A stretch of DNA of 64,000 nucleotides from NCBI GenBank assembly GCA_916700875.1, contig CAKAKS010000067.1, positions 2,792,909 to 2,856,908 on the forward strand. Reading direction: 5' to 3'. The position numbers and the translations under genes were made by a program. Below, piece after piece: positions 54,729 to 64,000 of the stretch (within the stretch, counting starts at the first letter, position 1; each line of letters begins with the position of its first letter). The DNA is from Sebastes aleutianus. Lineage: Eukaryota; Chordata; Actinopteri; Perciformes; Sebastidae. The notes below the pieces were generated by a model. The model was not told where the DNA came from. It saw only the letters and a program-made list of their open reading frames with translations, and searched no databases.

Positions 54729-55504
54729 TTAAGCCTTTAAATTCCCTAAGCAACATAGGCCATCGATGAAACCCCTCCATCTTCTCCGGTCTTGTGCCCT
54801 CCGATCTAGTTGTTGCCATGACAGCCCTTCCCTCTTCATCTCCTGTTCTGTGGTTCTTCTCCAGGTGGTTCTGGGATGTCCTTTCTTCCTCTTTCCTTGT
54901 GGGTTCCATGTTAGAGCCTGCTTTGTGATCCATTTATTTTGTCTTCTGAGTGTGTGACCTATCCACTTCCATTTTCTACTCTTGATTTGAATTTCTATTG
55001 TTTCCTGCTTGGTGCGTTTCCATAGGTTGACGTTTGAGATGGTGTTGGGCCAGTAGATTCCCAAGAGGCATCGGAGGCAGCGGTTAATGAATGTCTGTAA
55101 TTTGTTCAGTATGTTGGTGGTTGTCTTCCATGTTTTGGATCCGTAAAGTAGAATGGATTTGACATTTGAATTAAAGATTTGTAGTTTGGTCTTGAGTGGT
55201 TTTTTGTTTTCCAGATTTTGTTTATGATGTTGAATGTTGTCCTTGCTTTTTCAATTCTGGCTTTGACATCCTCCTCCGTACCTCCGTCCACAGTAACTAT
55301 GTTCCCAAGATATGTAAAGCTGGCTACTTCCTCTAGCTGGCTTTGATCCATGATTATTGGTGTGTTGTTCTTGTTGTTGATTCTCATTAACTTGGTTTTT
55401 GATGAGTTGATTTTGAGGCCAAGGGAGGCAGCAGTTATCTCTAGTTTGTGTGATTTTACTTGCATCTGTTCGTGGGTATGTGCTAGTAGAGCTAATAGTT
55501 CCAC
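54729..55504 (-). pseudogene. LINE reverse transcriptase C-terminal region, 5'-truncated
   Basis: On the minus strand the upstream frame (55504 to about 55200) reads ALLAHTHEQMQVKSHKLE, LGLKINSSKTKLMRIN and VASFTYLGNIVTVDGGTEED, which is the part just after the ADD motif of a fish LINE. After a one-base shift near 55195-55205, the downstream frame (55106 down to 54729) gives RKWKWIGHTLRRQNKWITKQ, ALTWNPQGKRKKGHPRTTWR and AQDRRRWRGFIDGLCC, the C-terminal block found in several fish LINE groups. This region is cut at its 5' side near 55510-55540. It is in opposite orientation to the LINE at 53023 and a different family. Confidence 0.9.
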
Positions 55505-55550
55505 TGTATGCCGGTTTGGTTATTGCTGGTTACATGTTTCATAGTCCAAT

Positions 55551-55598
55551 CTATGCAGAGGAGGAAGATACCCTCTATGCAGAGGAGGAATATACCCT
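55551..55598. repeat. 24-bp tandem duplication
   Basis: CTATGCAGAGGAGGAAGATACCCT is followed by the same 24 bases with two changes. Confidence 0.9.
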
Positions 55599-55659
55599 GT
55601 GCTGCTGCTGTATTTTAAACCGCAGTCAATAAATTGCATTAGACATGAGATGTATGTGG

Positions 55660-55950
55660 TTTGTGCATTGTTTGGTACTTAAATGTGAACTCATCCCTAC
55701 TCATCATGTTTTGCTGCTTGGGCAGCGTTTTGCGTAGTATCTTGACACAGAGGTTTTGCACATCATTAACGTTGTGAAGCGGTGGCGGTTTAGTAGTTTA
55801 AGTAGTTTTAGTCAACAAAACTACTTAGGGTTAGAAAAAACATCATGGTTTGGCTTGAAACAACTACACTTAACTTACACTGTACACTAACACTTAAGTT
55901 ATGGACGTAGCGTCACGTGACTTAACGTCAGTAGAAATAACTCAACACCG
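55660..55950 (-). repeat. Diverged P-family repeat
   Basis: CATCCCTACTCATCATGTTTTG, CATTAACGTTGTGAAGCGG, CAACAAAACTACTTAGGG and GAAAAAACATCATGGTTTGG. The same series occurs at 59620-59985, which makes these two close relatives. Confidence 0.7.
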
Positions 55951-55954
55951 TAAG

Positions 55955-56215
55955 ATGTTTACTGTCAAATTAACAGTAAATTACTGGCAACAATTATCCA
56001 GTTGTTGCTGTATTTCAAACAACAGTAACATCACTGCAAAACTAACTACAGTAGATTTTAGCATACTGTAAAATGAAGTACAGTATTATACTGTTATTTT
56101 TTGGCTTACTGTATAATGAAATGTTACTGTAATTGTTTTACAGTGCTACTGTATGACCTACAGTATATACGAATGTATTTATTACAATAAAATACTGTGA
56201 TCTAGTTGTTGATAT
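55955..56215. repeat. TACTGTAA-type palindromic repeat
   Basis: ACTGTCAAATTAACAGTAAATTACTGG, TAGCATACTGTAAAATGAAG, GGCTTACTGTATAATGAAATG and TTACTGTAATTGTTTTACAG form many local inverted pairs. This is a well-known type of short fish DNA element. Confidence 0.65.
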
Positions 56216-56849
56216 AAAATAAGAAAAAGGACAATTGAAAACTTACCTCCAAAAAAGTAGAAAATATATTGTGCAATTTGAACAATACACTATACAACAA
56301 GGAATAATATAACAACACAATTTGGTATTTTGAAAGGCCTCAGAATGATTCACCCTTGGCGTGCCTTGTGTGAGGAGGCTCTGGGTGACTGGAGGTTGAG
56401 ATAAGATGGAGACCTTGTAGATATTTCCCGACTCCAACAGTCTGGACCAAGGGTTACACACACACAACACTGTTTTGCCTCCTCCAAGGTGGCGCGATTA
56501 TACTTCATTCCGTATGACTCGGGATACATTGTATGAGGCTGGGTGAATCTTATGTTACTTTAAGTTCTTGGTATGACTGTGTCTATGCACAATGTACAAA
56601 GATCTTCTCTGTTATCAGATTTGTGTTGTAACAAACTTATATATTCAAGTAACCGGGGCTCATTGAGTTACTTTTGTATTCATCTAAGTGAAGATTAACC
56701 TGAAGCACACGTTTTCCACATCATGTGTTTGTGGATTCAGCAGCATTTTGCAGAATGCACAAGAAGAAAGAATCTCCAAAAGAGGCCAGTTGTTGCAGTT
56801 GCTGGGATGAAGTCATTGTTGTTTTCACTGGTTTCATCAAGTCAGAATG
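56216..56849. other. Gene-free unique sequence
   Basis: Nothing recognised. Confidence 0.4.
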
Positions 56850-56862
56850 CAAATACTGTACA

Positions 56863-57172
56863 TCCATCCATTATCCGTAACTAGTATCCCATTCGGGGTT
56901 TCGGGGGTGCTGGAGCCGATCCCAGGGGGTACACCCTGGAAAAGGTCTCCAGACTATCACAGGGCTGACATATAGAGACGGACCATTCACAACCATTCAC
57001 GCTCACATTCACACCTACGGGACATTTAGAGTCAACAATGAACCTTTGGACTGTGGGAGGGAGCCGGAGAAAACCCACTCTAACACGGGGAGAACATGCA
57101 AACACCACCCAAGCCGGGTTCAAACCCTCTGGCTGTGAGGCGACAGTGCTAACCACTGCACCACCGTGCAGC
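56863..57172 (-). mobile_element. tRNA-derived SINE with perfect 13-bp target-site duplication
   Basis: On the minus strand the element starts (57172) with GCACGGTGGTGCAGTGGTTA and AGCACTGTCGCCTCACAG: a tRNA A box. GGTTTGAACCCGGCTTGG follows as B box. The body (CATGTTCTCCCCGTGTTAG, CCACAGTCCAAAGG) ends with a GGATAATGGATGGA tail. The 13-bp word CAAATACTGTACA stands on both sides, at 56850-56862 and 57173-57185. The repeated body is homologous to 3628-3951. With intact A and B boxes it could still be transcribed by RNA polymerase III. Confidence 0.92.
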
Positions 57173-57185
57173 CAAATACTGTACA

Positions 57186-57709
57186 GTATAAACAGTATCT
57201 TTTTTGAGTCAACATATAAAATGTTCCACTGGCTGCAACTGGTCACTACTTGACTCTGAATATATGATGTTCACATGCCAGCTAGTTTTCTCGATAACCA
57301 CAGAATTGTTTCTCCTCCTTCCCATTGCACCACATGGAGGTGATCGGGCATCAGATACATTGCTGAAGAGACTAAAAAGCGATAAATCCCTAAAAAGATA
57401 TTCTACTATCTACCTAAAGTTCAGGTAAATCCATCCATTGTAACTGTTTTGGCATCACGCATTAGAACATAAATTAAATTGCATAATTGAAACAAACACA
57501 AGCACAAGAGCACATACTGATAAAGACCCGGAGCATGTAGGAGGTCTGCTGCAGTCGGGATGAAACAGGAAGCAGAGGGAAGGAAGCCGTGACACAGACA
57601 TCAGCGTGTTGCTGTCAGCGCTCTGCGGCGTGTGTCGGCTCAGTGCCGAGGGAGAGGGGAACCCCGCTGAGAGGAAAGTCCACTGAACAGCTCATCACAC
57701 ACCAGTGTG

Positions 57710-57748
<39 letters not shown>

Positions 57749-59085
57749 GAGAGAAAGACAGAGAGAGGGAATTACAGAAGTGCTGCTGCTATAATTCATC
57801 ACAGCTCTTCATGATGTACTCCTACACACTGCTGCTCTCTGTGGGCATGACGTTTGTATGCATACTGCTGCCTTTGTTGCTGAGCGATTAGATCAAGGTA
57901 TCAGTTATAATGTTAACATACATAAAAACTTATTCTGGGAGGGATACTGAAGTTCCACTTGTTTACAATGCAAATCAACCAGTTTAATGAACTACTGAAG
58001 TCAGGTAAGATACTGAAGGGGAGAATAATCCTGTATGAATGCCCCTTATTATGTGTCTTGAATCCAGAGTAATGATGGCAACAACTTTATTTTTTTGTTA
58101 TTTTGTTTCACAGTGCAATAGTACAGAAGAGTAAAAGTCGAAATTCAATAGTTGTGTAAGGAACTGCATGGCTTTCTAACCCCCCCCCCAAAAAAAAAAC
58201 AAGAAACAAAAACAAAACAACAACACACAAACAAACCAAACACCATCCTCCTCCTCACTCTTCCCTCCCTTTCAGTTTCCTCCTCCCCATCTCTTTATCT
58301 TTCCTGGCTTCTCTGCTCTGCGCTCTGTTCAGGGTCATTGGCTTCTCGGCAGGACTTCCCATCAGAGGGATGAACCGAGGCTGCACACAGGAGGTTTCTT
58401 GCACCTTGTAAGACGTCCCCTGCAGGCAGCAGTAGGCTATTTATTCTGTTAATCTGTAGTGTCTGAGCAAAAATGAGAACAATGATATTCAAACGTGGGT
58501 GGCACCAAATAACCAAAATGCTTTGCAATTCATCGAGTGGGAACGTAATTCAGCCGGTATCTTAATAGTAAAATACTTTAGAAAATTCTCACCCAAATCC
58601 AATTACCCCTTTTTCTAGACAGGTGGAGGATGTATCATGGCGTCCCATATTATTTAATGCAACAACACCTGTTGCAAACAGGGGTGTGAAAAGCCGGCAG
58701 AGAGGAATTCAAATGCTGCCACCTCTGCACACCTGGCTGTGTAAAGTGAGTGTGATTGTCACATTGTTGGTTCCTGAAATTGTGAGATGCCGCCCCCCCC
58801 AAAGGTGTGAGGAAACAGTTTGACCTTTTCGAAAATAACTTCTTTTAGTTCTTTTTTTTTGTTTTGACAAAAAAAATTCTTAGCCCAGATTTGTTTTAAC
58901 TGATTTTCACTCTTTGTTGAAAATGAGGTCCTCTTTTGATGATGTCAGCTCAACTATGCCTCTGGTCATTGAAAATTAAGATAAATAAATTATGAGGAGG
59001 AATCCAAATGAGCTGCTAGCAACAGTCCCTTTTACATTTACAATCCAATTTTTGCTGTGGGCTCTGTGGTCAGCCAGTGATTGTC
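57186..59085. other. Gene-free sequence with a (TG)n microsatellite at 57712-57745
   Basis: No recognisable frame. Also contains C and A runs near 58181-58199 and a T-rich stretch at about 58846-58875. Confidence 0.5.
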
Positions 59086-59088
59086 TTA

Positions 59089-59599
59089 CAGAGGACCTAT
59101 TATCCTTTTGTGCTTTCCCCTTTCCTTTAGTGTGTTATATTGTTTTTTTGTGTTTAAAAAGGTCTGCAAAGTTACAAAGCCAAAAGTCCAGGCCAAAGGG
59201 AGTTACTCTCCCCCACAGCAGAAACGCTGCTCCTGAACTGCCTGAAACGTCTTGCTTGAAGTCCCGCCTTTTCTTCCGTATCACAGTGATGTCACCAAGT
59301 AACACATTTTGCCTATAGCGGCTAGTTTGGCGCTCCCTCAAACAAAGCTAGTTATAGTGGAGTTGGAGCGGAGTCTGAAGAGTCTGGTTCGGTTGACTAA
59401 TCAGAGCAGACTGGGCTTTTCGGGAAGGCGGGGCCAGGAGCTCAGACAGAGCGTTTCAGACAGAGGGTCAAAAGAGGTGCTGCAGCACAGCCAGTATGAG
59501 AAAAGTAAAGCTTTTTTGAACATCAAATCATTGTAAACATGTTCTAGTAGAACCCCAAAATACAAGTATGAACCTGAAAATGAGCATAATAGGTCCTCT
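59089..59599. mobile_element. Short DNA transposon (MITE) with GAGGACCTATTAT ends
   Basis: The left end CAGAGGACCTATTAT (59089-59103) and the right end ATAATAGGTCCTCT (59586-59599) are inverted. TTA is found on both sides (59086-59088 and 59600-59602), a 3-bp duplication that would fit PIF/Harbinger. The interior (GTCACCAAGTAACACATTTTG, CTAGTAGAACCCCAAAATAC) matches a high-copy fish element I know. No transposase. The 108-codon frame has no domain. Confidence 0.82.
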
Positions 59600-59614
59600 T
59601 TAACTGAAGCCTAT

Positions 59615-59985
59615 TGCAACGTGATGTCATCCCTACTCCTCATATTTTGTCACTGCAGAAGCAGTGACACCGGGGGCAGCCGTTTGCATAGTATCTTTAT
59701 GCGGGAAGTTCGCGCATTCTTAACATTGTGAAAGGGCTATGTTTAACACTGTTAACACGTGGTTAACATTGTGAAACGGTGGCAACCATTACTTAGTTAG
59801 GGTTAGAAAAGACATCATGGTTTGGCTTGAAATAAGTACGCTTGCAACGTAATGTAAGATACGGCCGTAGCGTCCTGTGACATCACATCGTCAGTAAAAA
59901 TGACTAACGACATGTCCCGGGACACCGCTCCCCCGAGTCAAAGTCCTGTGTTTGTTTGACCCATCCACCACCCCATGCTCTTAGC
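59615..59985 (-). repeat. Diverged P-family repeat
   Basis: TCATCCCTACTCCTCATATTTTG, CATTGTGAAACGGTGGCAAC, GTTAGGGTTAGAAAAGACATC, AGTCAAAGTCCTGTGTTTG and TTGACCCATCCACCACCCC. Close to 55660-55950. Confidence 0.72.
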
Positions 59986-60675
59986 ATCTAATAATACCGT
60001 GGGTGGGTTTACATTGGTTCTCATATAGATGCTAACGGATGCCTTGTGCATTGGTATCAAGGCGCCGAGGCTCGCTGCCCAAGTGTCGGTATTTGGTACC
60101 CTGAGAGTGAGACCAGGCTGGCTGGGTATTTACACCACCATACCTGTTTAGTCTCCTTGATGCCATTGCGGTTCAAGCCCTTCCTCCAGCATCTGTGTCC
60201 AGGCGCTGTCTCCCTAAAGGGGATCTCTGATTGGCTGCTATTTAAAAAAAGGGTTCTACCCCTATAAACTGATCCATGTGACAACACCATAGTCTCTTTA
60301 TTAAATTCTTGTTCACTTTTGGCATCTTTCGTGGTTGAAATATTATGAAGTGTTTCTGTATGTTTGCACCAACATCTATTTGTGCTGCCAGAAGCTAAAC
60401 TTCAGTATGCTGTTTTTTCTCCGTTCATCTCCTTCCTCTCTTCTCTCTTTGCAGTCTCCTCCCTGCCTTCCCATGTCTTCCACATACTTCCTCTCCTACC
60501 TGAATGAAGGTTAAATGCATGCACACTTATCTGAGTTGTACGCAGTGCCAGGACATTACATAATCTTCTCCACTTTATCAATCTTTCCCCATTTTTCTTA
60601 TCTCGGCGGACGATCGGAATTTCAACTTCGATGGTTGCTACCGCTTCTCTGATGCAATTTAGATTGCTCCCCCCA
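59986..60675. other. Gene-free sequence
   Basis: Near 60030-60060 (TGCTAACGGATGCCTTG, CAAGGCGCCGAGGCTC) there is weak similarity to the P-family end. Nothing else recognised. Confidence 0.4.
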
Positions 60676-60800
60676 GGTGGAGGAATGGTGTCTCAGCAGG
60701 TTAAGGCAAAAAACCCGTACCTCACCGTACCTGCACTATCGTAGATTTGAATCATGTATTTCCTCATCTGCTCCTGTCTCCACACACCTATCTCCTCTTC
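60676..60800 (+). mobile_element. Possible tRNA-derived SINE, diverged
   Basis: TGTCTCAGCAGGTTAAGGC looks like a tRNA A box, AGATTTGAATCATG about 60 bp on like a degenerate B box, and ATTTCCTCATCTGCTCCTGTC like the pyrimidine-rich body of the SINE fragment at 19540. No TSD seen. Confidence 0.45.
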
Positions 60801-61080
60801 CTCACAGTTGTCCTTCACCACTCCTCTTCCACTCTGCAGCTCATGACCTTCAATCTCTTTCTCCATCCCATCGTTCCTGTCGTTCCCCTATAGCATCAAA
60901 TAATGCTGCTAAATACACACATTGATTCATTCACTAGATTCCCAAATCCTGCTTATATCTGATCAGCTTGTTTTGTTTCACTTGAAACTCTTAATGAGCA
61001 GTTTTTATCTCCACACCACCTAAACTCGTCACTATCTGTCACACATCAGTCATGAGAGGAGGAGGAAGAAGCAGAGGAGA
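60801..61080. other. Gene-free sequence
   Basis: Nothing recognised. Confidence 0.4.
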
Positions 61081-61690
61081 CTTAAGTCACTCATATTTAT
61101 CTCTCTGTGTTGCAGCGCTGAATTCTTTGCCATAATCGAATGAGAAAATGACGAAGCCGTTTTGGGTTAATTAGGGACTTGACCCCGTTGAGAACAGGCT
61201 ACCCGGTTTATCTCCCGCTCTAACAAGCGTGTGGCTAACAGCCGTTTAAAACACCACTTATTTACATTTAGAGTGAATCTTATGGCCCCAGCAACCCTGG
61301 ACAGGAACTTTACGACTCGCAGTTAAAAAGAAACAAATGCGTTTAAGTGCCGGCTTTTTAAAAAGTAATTAACCCATTTGTTCAAATGTCACGGTTCGTG
61401 AGTTTTTTTTTTTTTTACACCGAGTGAAGGTTTGATTAGACATGGCGGTTGGTTTGTTATCCACTTAGGAATATCTGTCCATTTCATCTCGCCGCCGTGT
61501 CCTGAGGCAAATTCCCATTTCTGCTGTTAGATTGGTGGGTGTGAAATCAGAAAGTTAACGTCAAATTGCCGTGAGAGAGAGATGTGTTTAACTGGGCTGT
61601 TCCTATTTAGAAATTAGTTAAATCGGCGTCTGGTATCTCTCGCTCGCTAATCAAATTGTCCCTGTGTGACACTCAATTTTGATGTCGACA
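61081..61690. other. Candidate conserved non-coding element
   Basis: Repeat-free over 600 bp with GGGTTAATTAGGGAC, GGCTAACAGCCGTTTAAAAC, AAGTAATTAACCC, GAAATTAGTTAAATCGG and CGCTAATCAAATTGTCC, and no readable protein frame. Composition and sites suggest a conserved enhancer. Confidence 0.38.
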
Positions 61691-62129
61691 GTTGTGGCCT
61701 GTCAGTCTTACGCCCAAATACTCACAATGACACACATGCACGCACTAAACTGCATCCTCTCATGCCTCCTTGTGTCCTGCACACATGTCCATGCAGATGC
61801 ATTCATGCTCTTGTATTCTCCTGAATGTATTAACTCAACAACTCACCATTCGCATGTTAAAAATCGTTGTATTTGCACACAGAGTCGAAGGTTTATGATG
61901 CCATTGATGACGACCTCCTTGGTGCCCCTGTGTATATCATTTCAAAGGGCCCATGTATGTAACAGGTAACAGTGCCCACTGTCCACCCCCACATTTAACA
62001 AAAGCTTTTTTCTTCTACACAACTTGTAAAATCCCCATGTGCAAGAATGATGCAAAGAGCCCCTGGGTGTGCACCCAAAACCCATTAAACTGGATATGTA
62101 TGAAACCTTTCCATATTCACTGACAAGAA
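61691..62129. other. Gene-free unique sequence
   Basis: Nothing recognised. Frames at 61679-61969 plus and 61942-62238 minus have no domain. Confidence 0.4.
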
Positions 62130-62144
62130 AAAAAGAAAAGCAAA

Positions 62145-62290
62145 AAATAGTGTTGCTCTGGCTGTCGCCTGCTCTCTGAACCACTTTGCACAGAATCTTT
62201 AAAAATGATCGGTGGTTTGATCCCCACCTACTCCACATTTAAGTGTCCTTGATCATGGCAGTTAATCCCAAATTGTTTCTGGTGTGTACA
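62145..62290 (+). mobile_element. tRNA-derived SINE with conserved tail
   Basis: CGGTGGTTTGATCCCCACC (62211-62229) is a B-box-like tRNA segment. It is followed by AAGTGTCCTTGATCATGGC and AATCCCAAATTGTTTCTGG, which match the conserved AAGTGTCCTTGAGCAAGAC / ACCCCAAATTGCT tail of widespread teleost SINEs. The A box is weak. Confidence 0.65.
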
Positions 62291-62630
62291 TGTGACGTAA
62301 AAAAAAAGTTATTTTGGGCAAAAGTGCTAGCCAAATAGATGTCATATAATTCTATTCAATCGAACCTAAACTCTACTTAGCTCTAAGACTTAAGTCAAAG
62401 AATCTGCATTTATGAAAAACAGAATACATGATTGTTACGTTGCAGCAAAACATCTCTCAGTTACTCCCTACACACACAGACAGAGGTGATGGGGAGAGAG
62501 GGATGTTTGCCACTTGCATTATTGATCCATTAGGCAGCTGACATTTTGCTCACCAGGTTGTTTGACTTTTCTTTGAAGTCAAAGTTTCCATGTGTAAAGC
62601 ACAACCCTATCTCCTACAAAATGACATTCC
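62291..62630. other. Gene-free sequence
   Basis: Nothing recognised. Confidence 0.4.
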
Positions 62631-62639
62631 CACACAACT

Positions 62640-62885
62640 AAACTGCATTCGCTCTTACGTTTCTCCTTTACGGAGAAAACGGATTACGGTCACAGTTCTA
62701 AACACATGGTTAACGTTAACTTGATTAGGTTTAGTAAAAACATTATGGTTTGGCTTAGAATAAGTAAGTTTCAGACGTAAATTAATCCGTCAAGTCAATG
62801 TTGACTTCTGGTTCACACGAGACACAAACAGCGGTCTCCTGGGTGAAATTCCTGTGTTTGTTTGACCCACCCTGACCTCCTGTCT
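62640..62885 (-). repeat. P-family repeat
   Basis: GATTAGGTTTAGTAAAAACATT, TAGAATAAGTAAGTTTCAGACG, AAGTCAATGTTGACTTCTGG, GCGGTCTCCTGGGTGAAATTC and TTTGTTTGACCCACCCTGACC. It has the AAGTCAACGTTGA subfamily block, as at 1852 and 3955. Confidence 0.75.
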
Positions 62886-64000
62886 TCGTGGACTTCCACG
62901 GACTATGATTACAAACTGATTTGTAATATGTCAAAAACAAACGGAATCCAGGAGAAAATACATTTCTCTCAAATCGTAATTGACAATGCAGTTTCGTTGT
63001 ATGGGAATGCAATTTTTAGAGGACCAGGCTGTTACAGCAATAACTGATGATGTTTGCTGCTGACATTTCATTGGCTAACATGACAAATTGCTTTGTTGCG
63101 CTGCCAATACTACGAGAGCAATGCTGAAAATATCATACAACATGTTTGAAAAATGATCTGGATGTCCCAGAATAAATGGACAGATATAATCAAGGGCAAA
63201 ATGATGATCTCACACTACGTAAGCAGCAATGCTCTTAGCAACACTTAGAATGAGACTCTGCTGTGACATAAGTGCCACTGGTATAAGTCCTAACTCTACA
63301 ACCCTCACTTTAGAAGCGTTCCCCCCATCTTCCCTATCTTCGTAAAGTATATTTTGTCCACATATGTACCATGTTTCCATTTTGAATAGTAAAGAAATAC
63401 AAGAAAACATACACAATCATGAAAACACACATCGAATCCCTACAACACACACAGTCCATCAGCTCTCTCACAGCACAGCTGTGCACCGCTGACGCAATCG
63501 CAGGTCTCGAGGAAGGGCTTAAACGTTGCGAGCGCAACTCTCCCACTCGACTCTGAGCACAAGCAGACCATTGTGGGTACGCTGAGCGCTGGTAACAGCT
63601 GGACCACACGGCGGTTATCTTGGACCCCGACCCCGTGGCGATGACAGGATCAGCTTTGGCCAAATGCTGCCTTATCCACGGTCGGCACATGATAACATGA
63701 TGGATGAATGTGCAGACGGGCCAGAGGAGCGAGCTGGCACACAGTGACCATTTCTATGCTTGTACTGGGTGGCGCTTTACAACGGCGTTGTCCTAGACTT
63801 TAAAGCATGTGTTGATTAACATGTAGTGTGTTGAAAGAACAGAGTAAGCTGTTGTATGCAGGATTTATGTGTGAAAATCGAAGAGGGTTTGCAGCAGTGT
63901 GTGCAGATGTATCATATTCACAAAACGGTGTCCAGTATGGAGACTCTTTTACTCAGAAATTGACTAATTAAAACTTTATTGTGAAAAACAAACAGCCCTC
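62886..64000. other. Gene-free sequence to the window end
   Basis: The 118-codon minus frame at 63334-63690 has no recognisable domain; 63440-63720 is CpG-richer than its surroundings and may hold a regulatory part. Nothing else recognised. Confidence 0.35.

Noticed and set aside
1..64000. CRISPR arrays, operons, bacterial promoters, riboswitches or phage-like modules
   Set aside because: None present. The direct repeats here are microsatellites, a minisatellite and transposons in a vertebrate-type genome; no spacer-repeat pattern and no dense coding.

Overview
The window looks like intergenic or deep intronic DNA of a ray-finned fish, most likely a percomorph. This rests on sequence character only: long (CA)n/(TG)n microsatellites, teleost-type tRNA-derived SINEs, fish-type LINE fragments, several families of short non-autonomous DNA transposons with clear terminal inverted repeats (TIRs) and target-site duplications (TSDs), and a repeat built around CCTAAACCTAACTAAGTAG that recurs about 20 times. 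I find no intact protein-coding gene. The only readable protein relics belong to mobile elements: a MADF domain (24328-24584), a Myb/SANT-like domain (34854-35039, minus), a LINE reverse transcriptase piece (53023-53693) and a second LINE C-terminal piece on the minus strand (54729-55504). All are broken. No operon, CRISPR array or other prokaryotic structure is present.

Layout. 1-5 kb: unique DNA, then diverged repeats, a SINE with a perfect 12-bp TSD and a large (CA)n. 5-13 kb: a short interspersed repeat, a LINE 3' end, about 2.4 kb of unique DNA, a hAT-like MITE with a perfect 8-bp TSD, a long-TIR element, and a 21-bp minisatellite that creates false 183-303 codon open frames. 13.7-18.4 kb: a cluster of foldback elements, including two copies of one long hairpin element and a second copy of the long-TIR element. 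18.4-24 kb: mostly unique DNA. 24-25.6 kb: a P-family repeat apparently interrupted by a Harbinger-like element that carries the MADF relic. 26-33 kb: unique AT-rich DNA, a Harbinger-type MITE (TSD TTA) and the second hAT-like MITE. 33.4-41.6 kb: the densest part, with P-family repeats head to tail plus the SANT relic. 42-49 kb: a tRNA-Ser(TGA) pseudogene, SINE-like pieces, simple repeats, a MITE flanked by TTAA and two dispersed repeats. 49.8-50.7 kb: an 800-bp purine-rich tract. 51-56 kb: P-family copies and the two LINE fragments in opposite orientation. 56-64 kb: the second SINE with a perfect 13-bp TSD, another MITE, more P-family copies, a SINE with a conserved tail, and unique DNA at the end.

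Terms used below. 'P-family' is my label for the repeat with these shared blocks: an end block (TTCTCATnCCAnnnCGTCA followed by GACGCTTTGTCA), a middle block (GGAGACCGGTGTTTGTGTCC or its complement) and a CCTAAACCTAACTAAG block. Several copies have the end block in inverted orientation at both sides, so it is probably a non-autonomous TIR element. 'Candidate regulatory block' means unique, repeat-free sequence with homeodomain-like ATTA/TAATTA sites. It is an inference that only a cross-species alignment can confirm.

I did not find a convincing new gene system. The more interesting signals are the nested and palindromic mobile elements, the two domesticable DNA-binding domain relics (MADF, SANT), the SINEs with perfect TSDs, and a few blocks that read like conserved non-coding elements.
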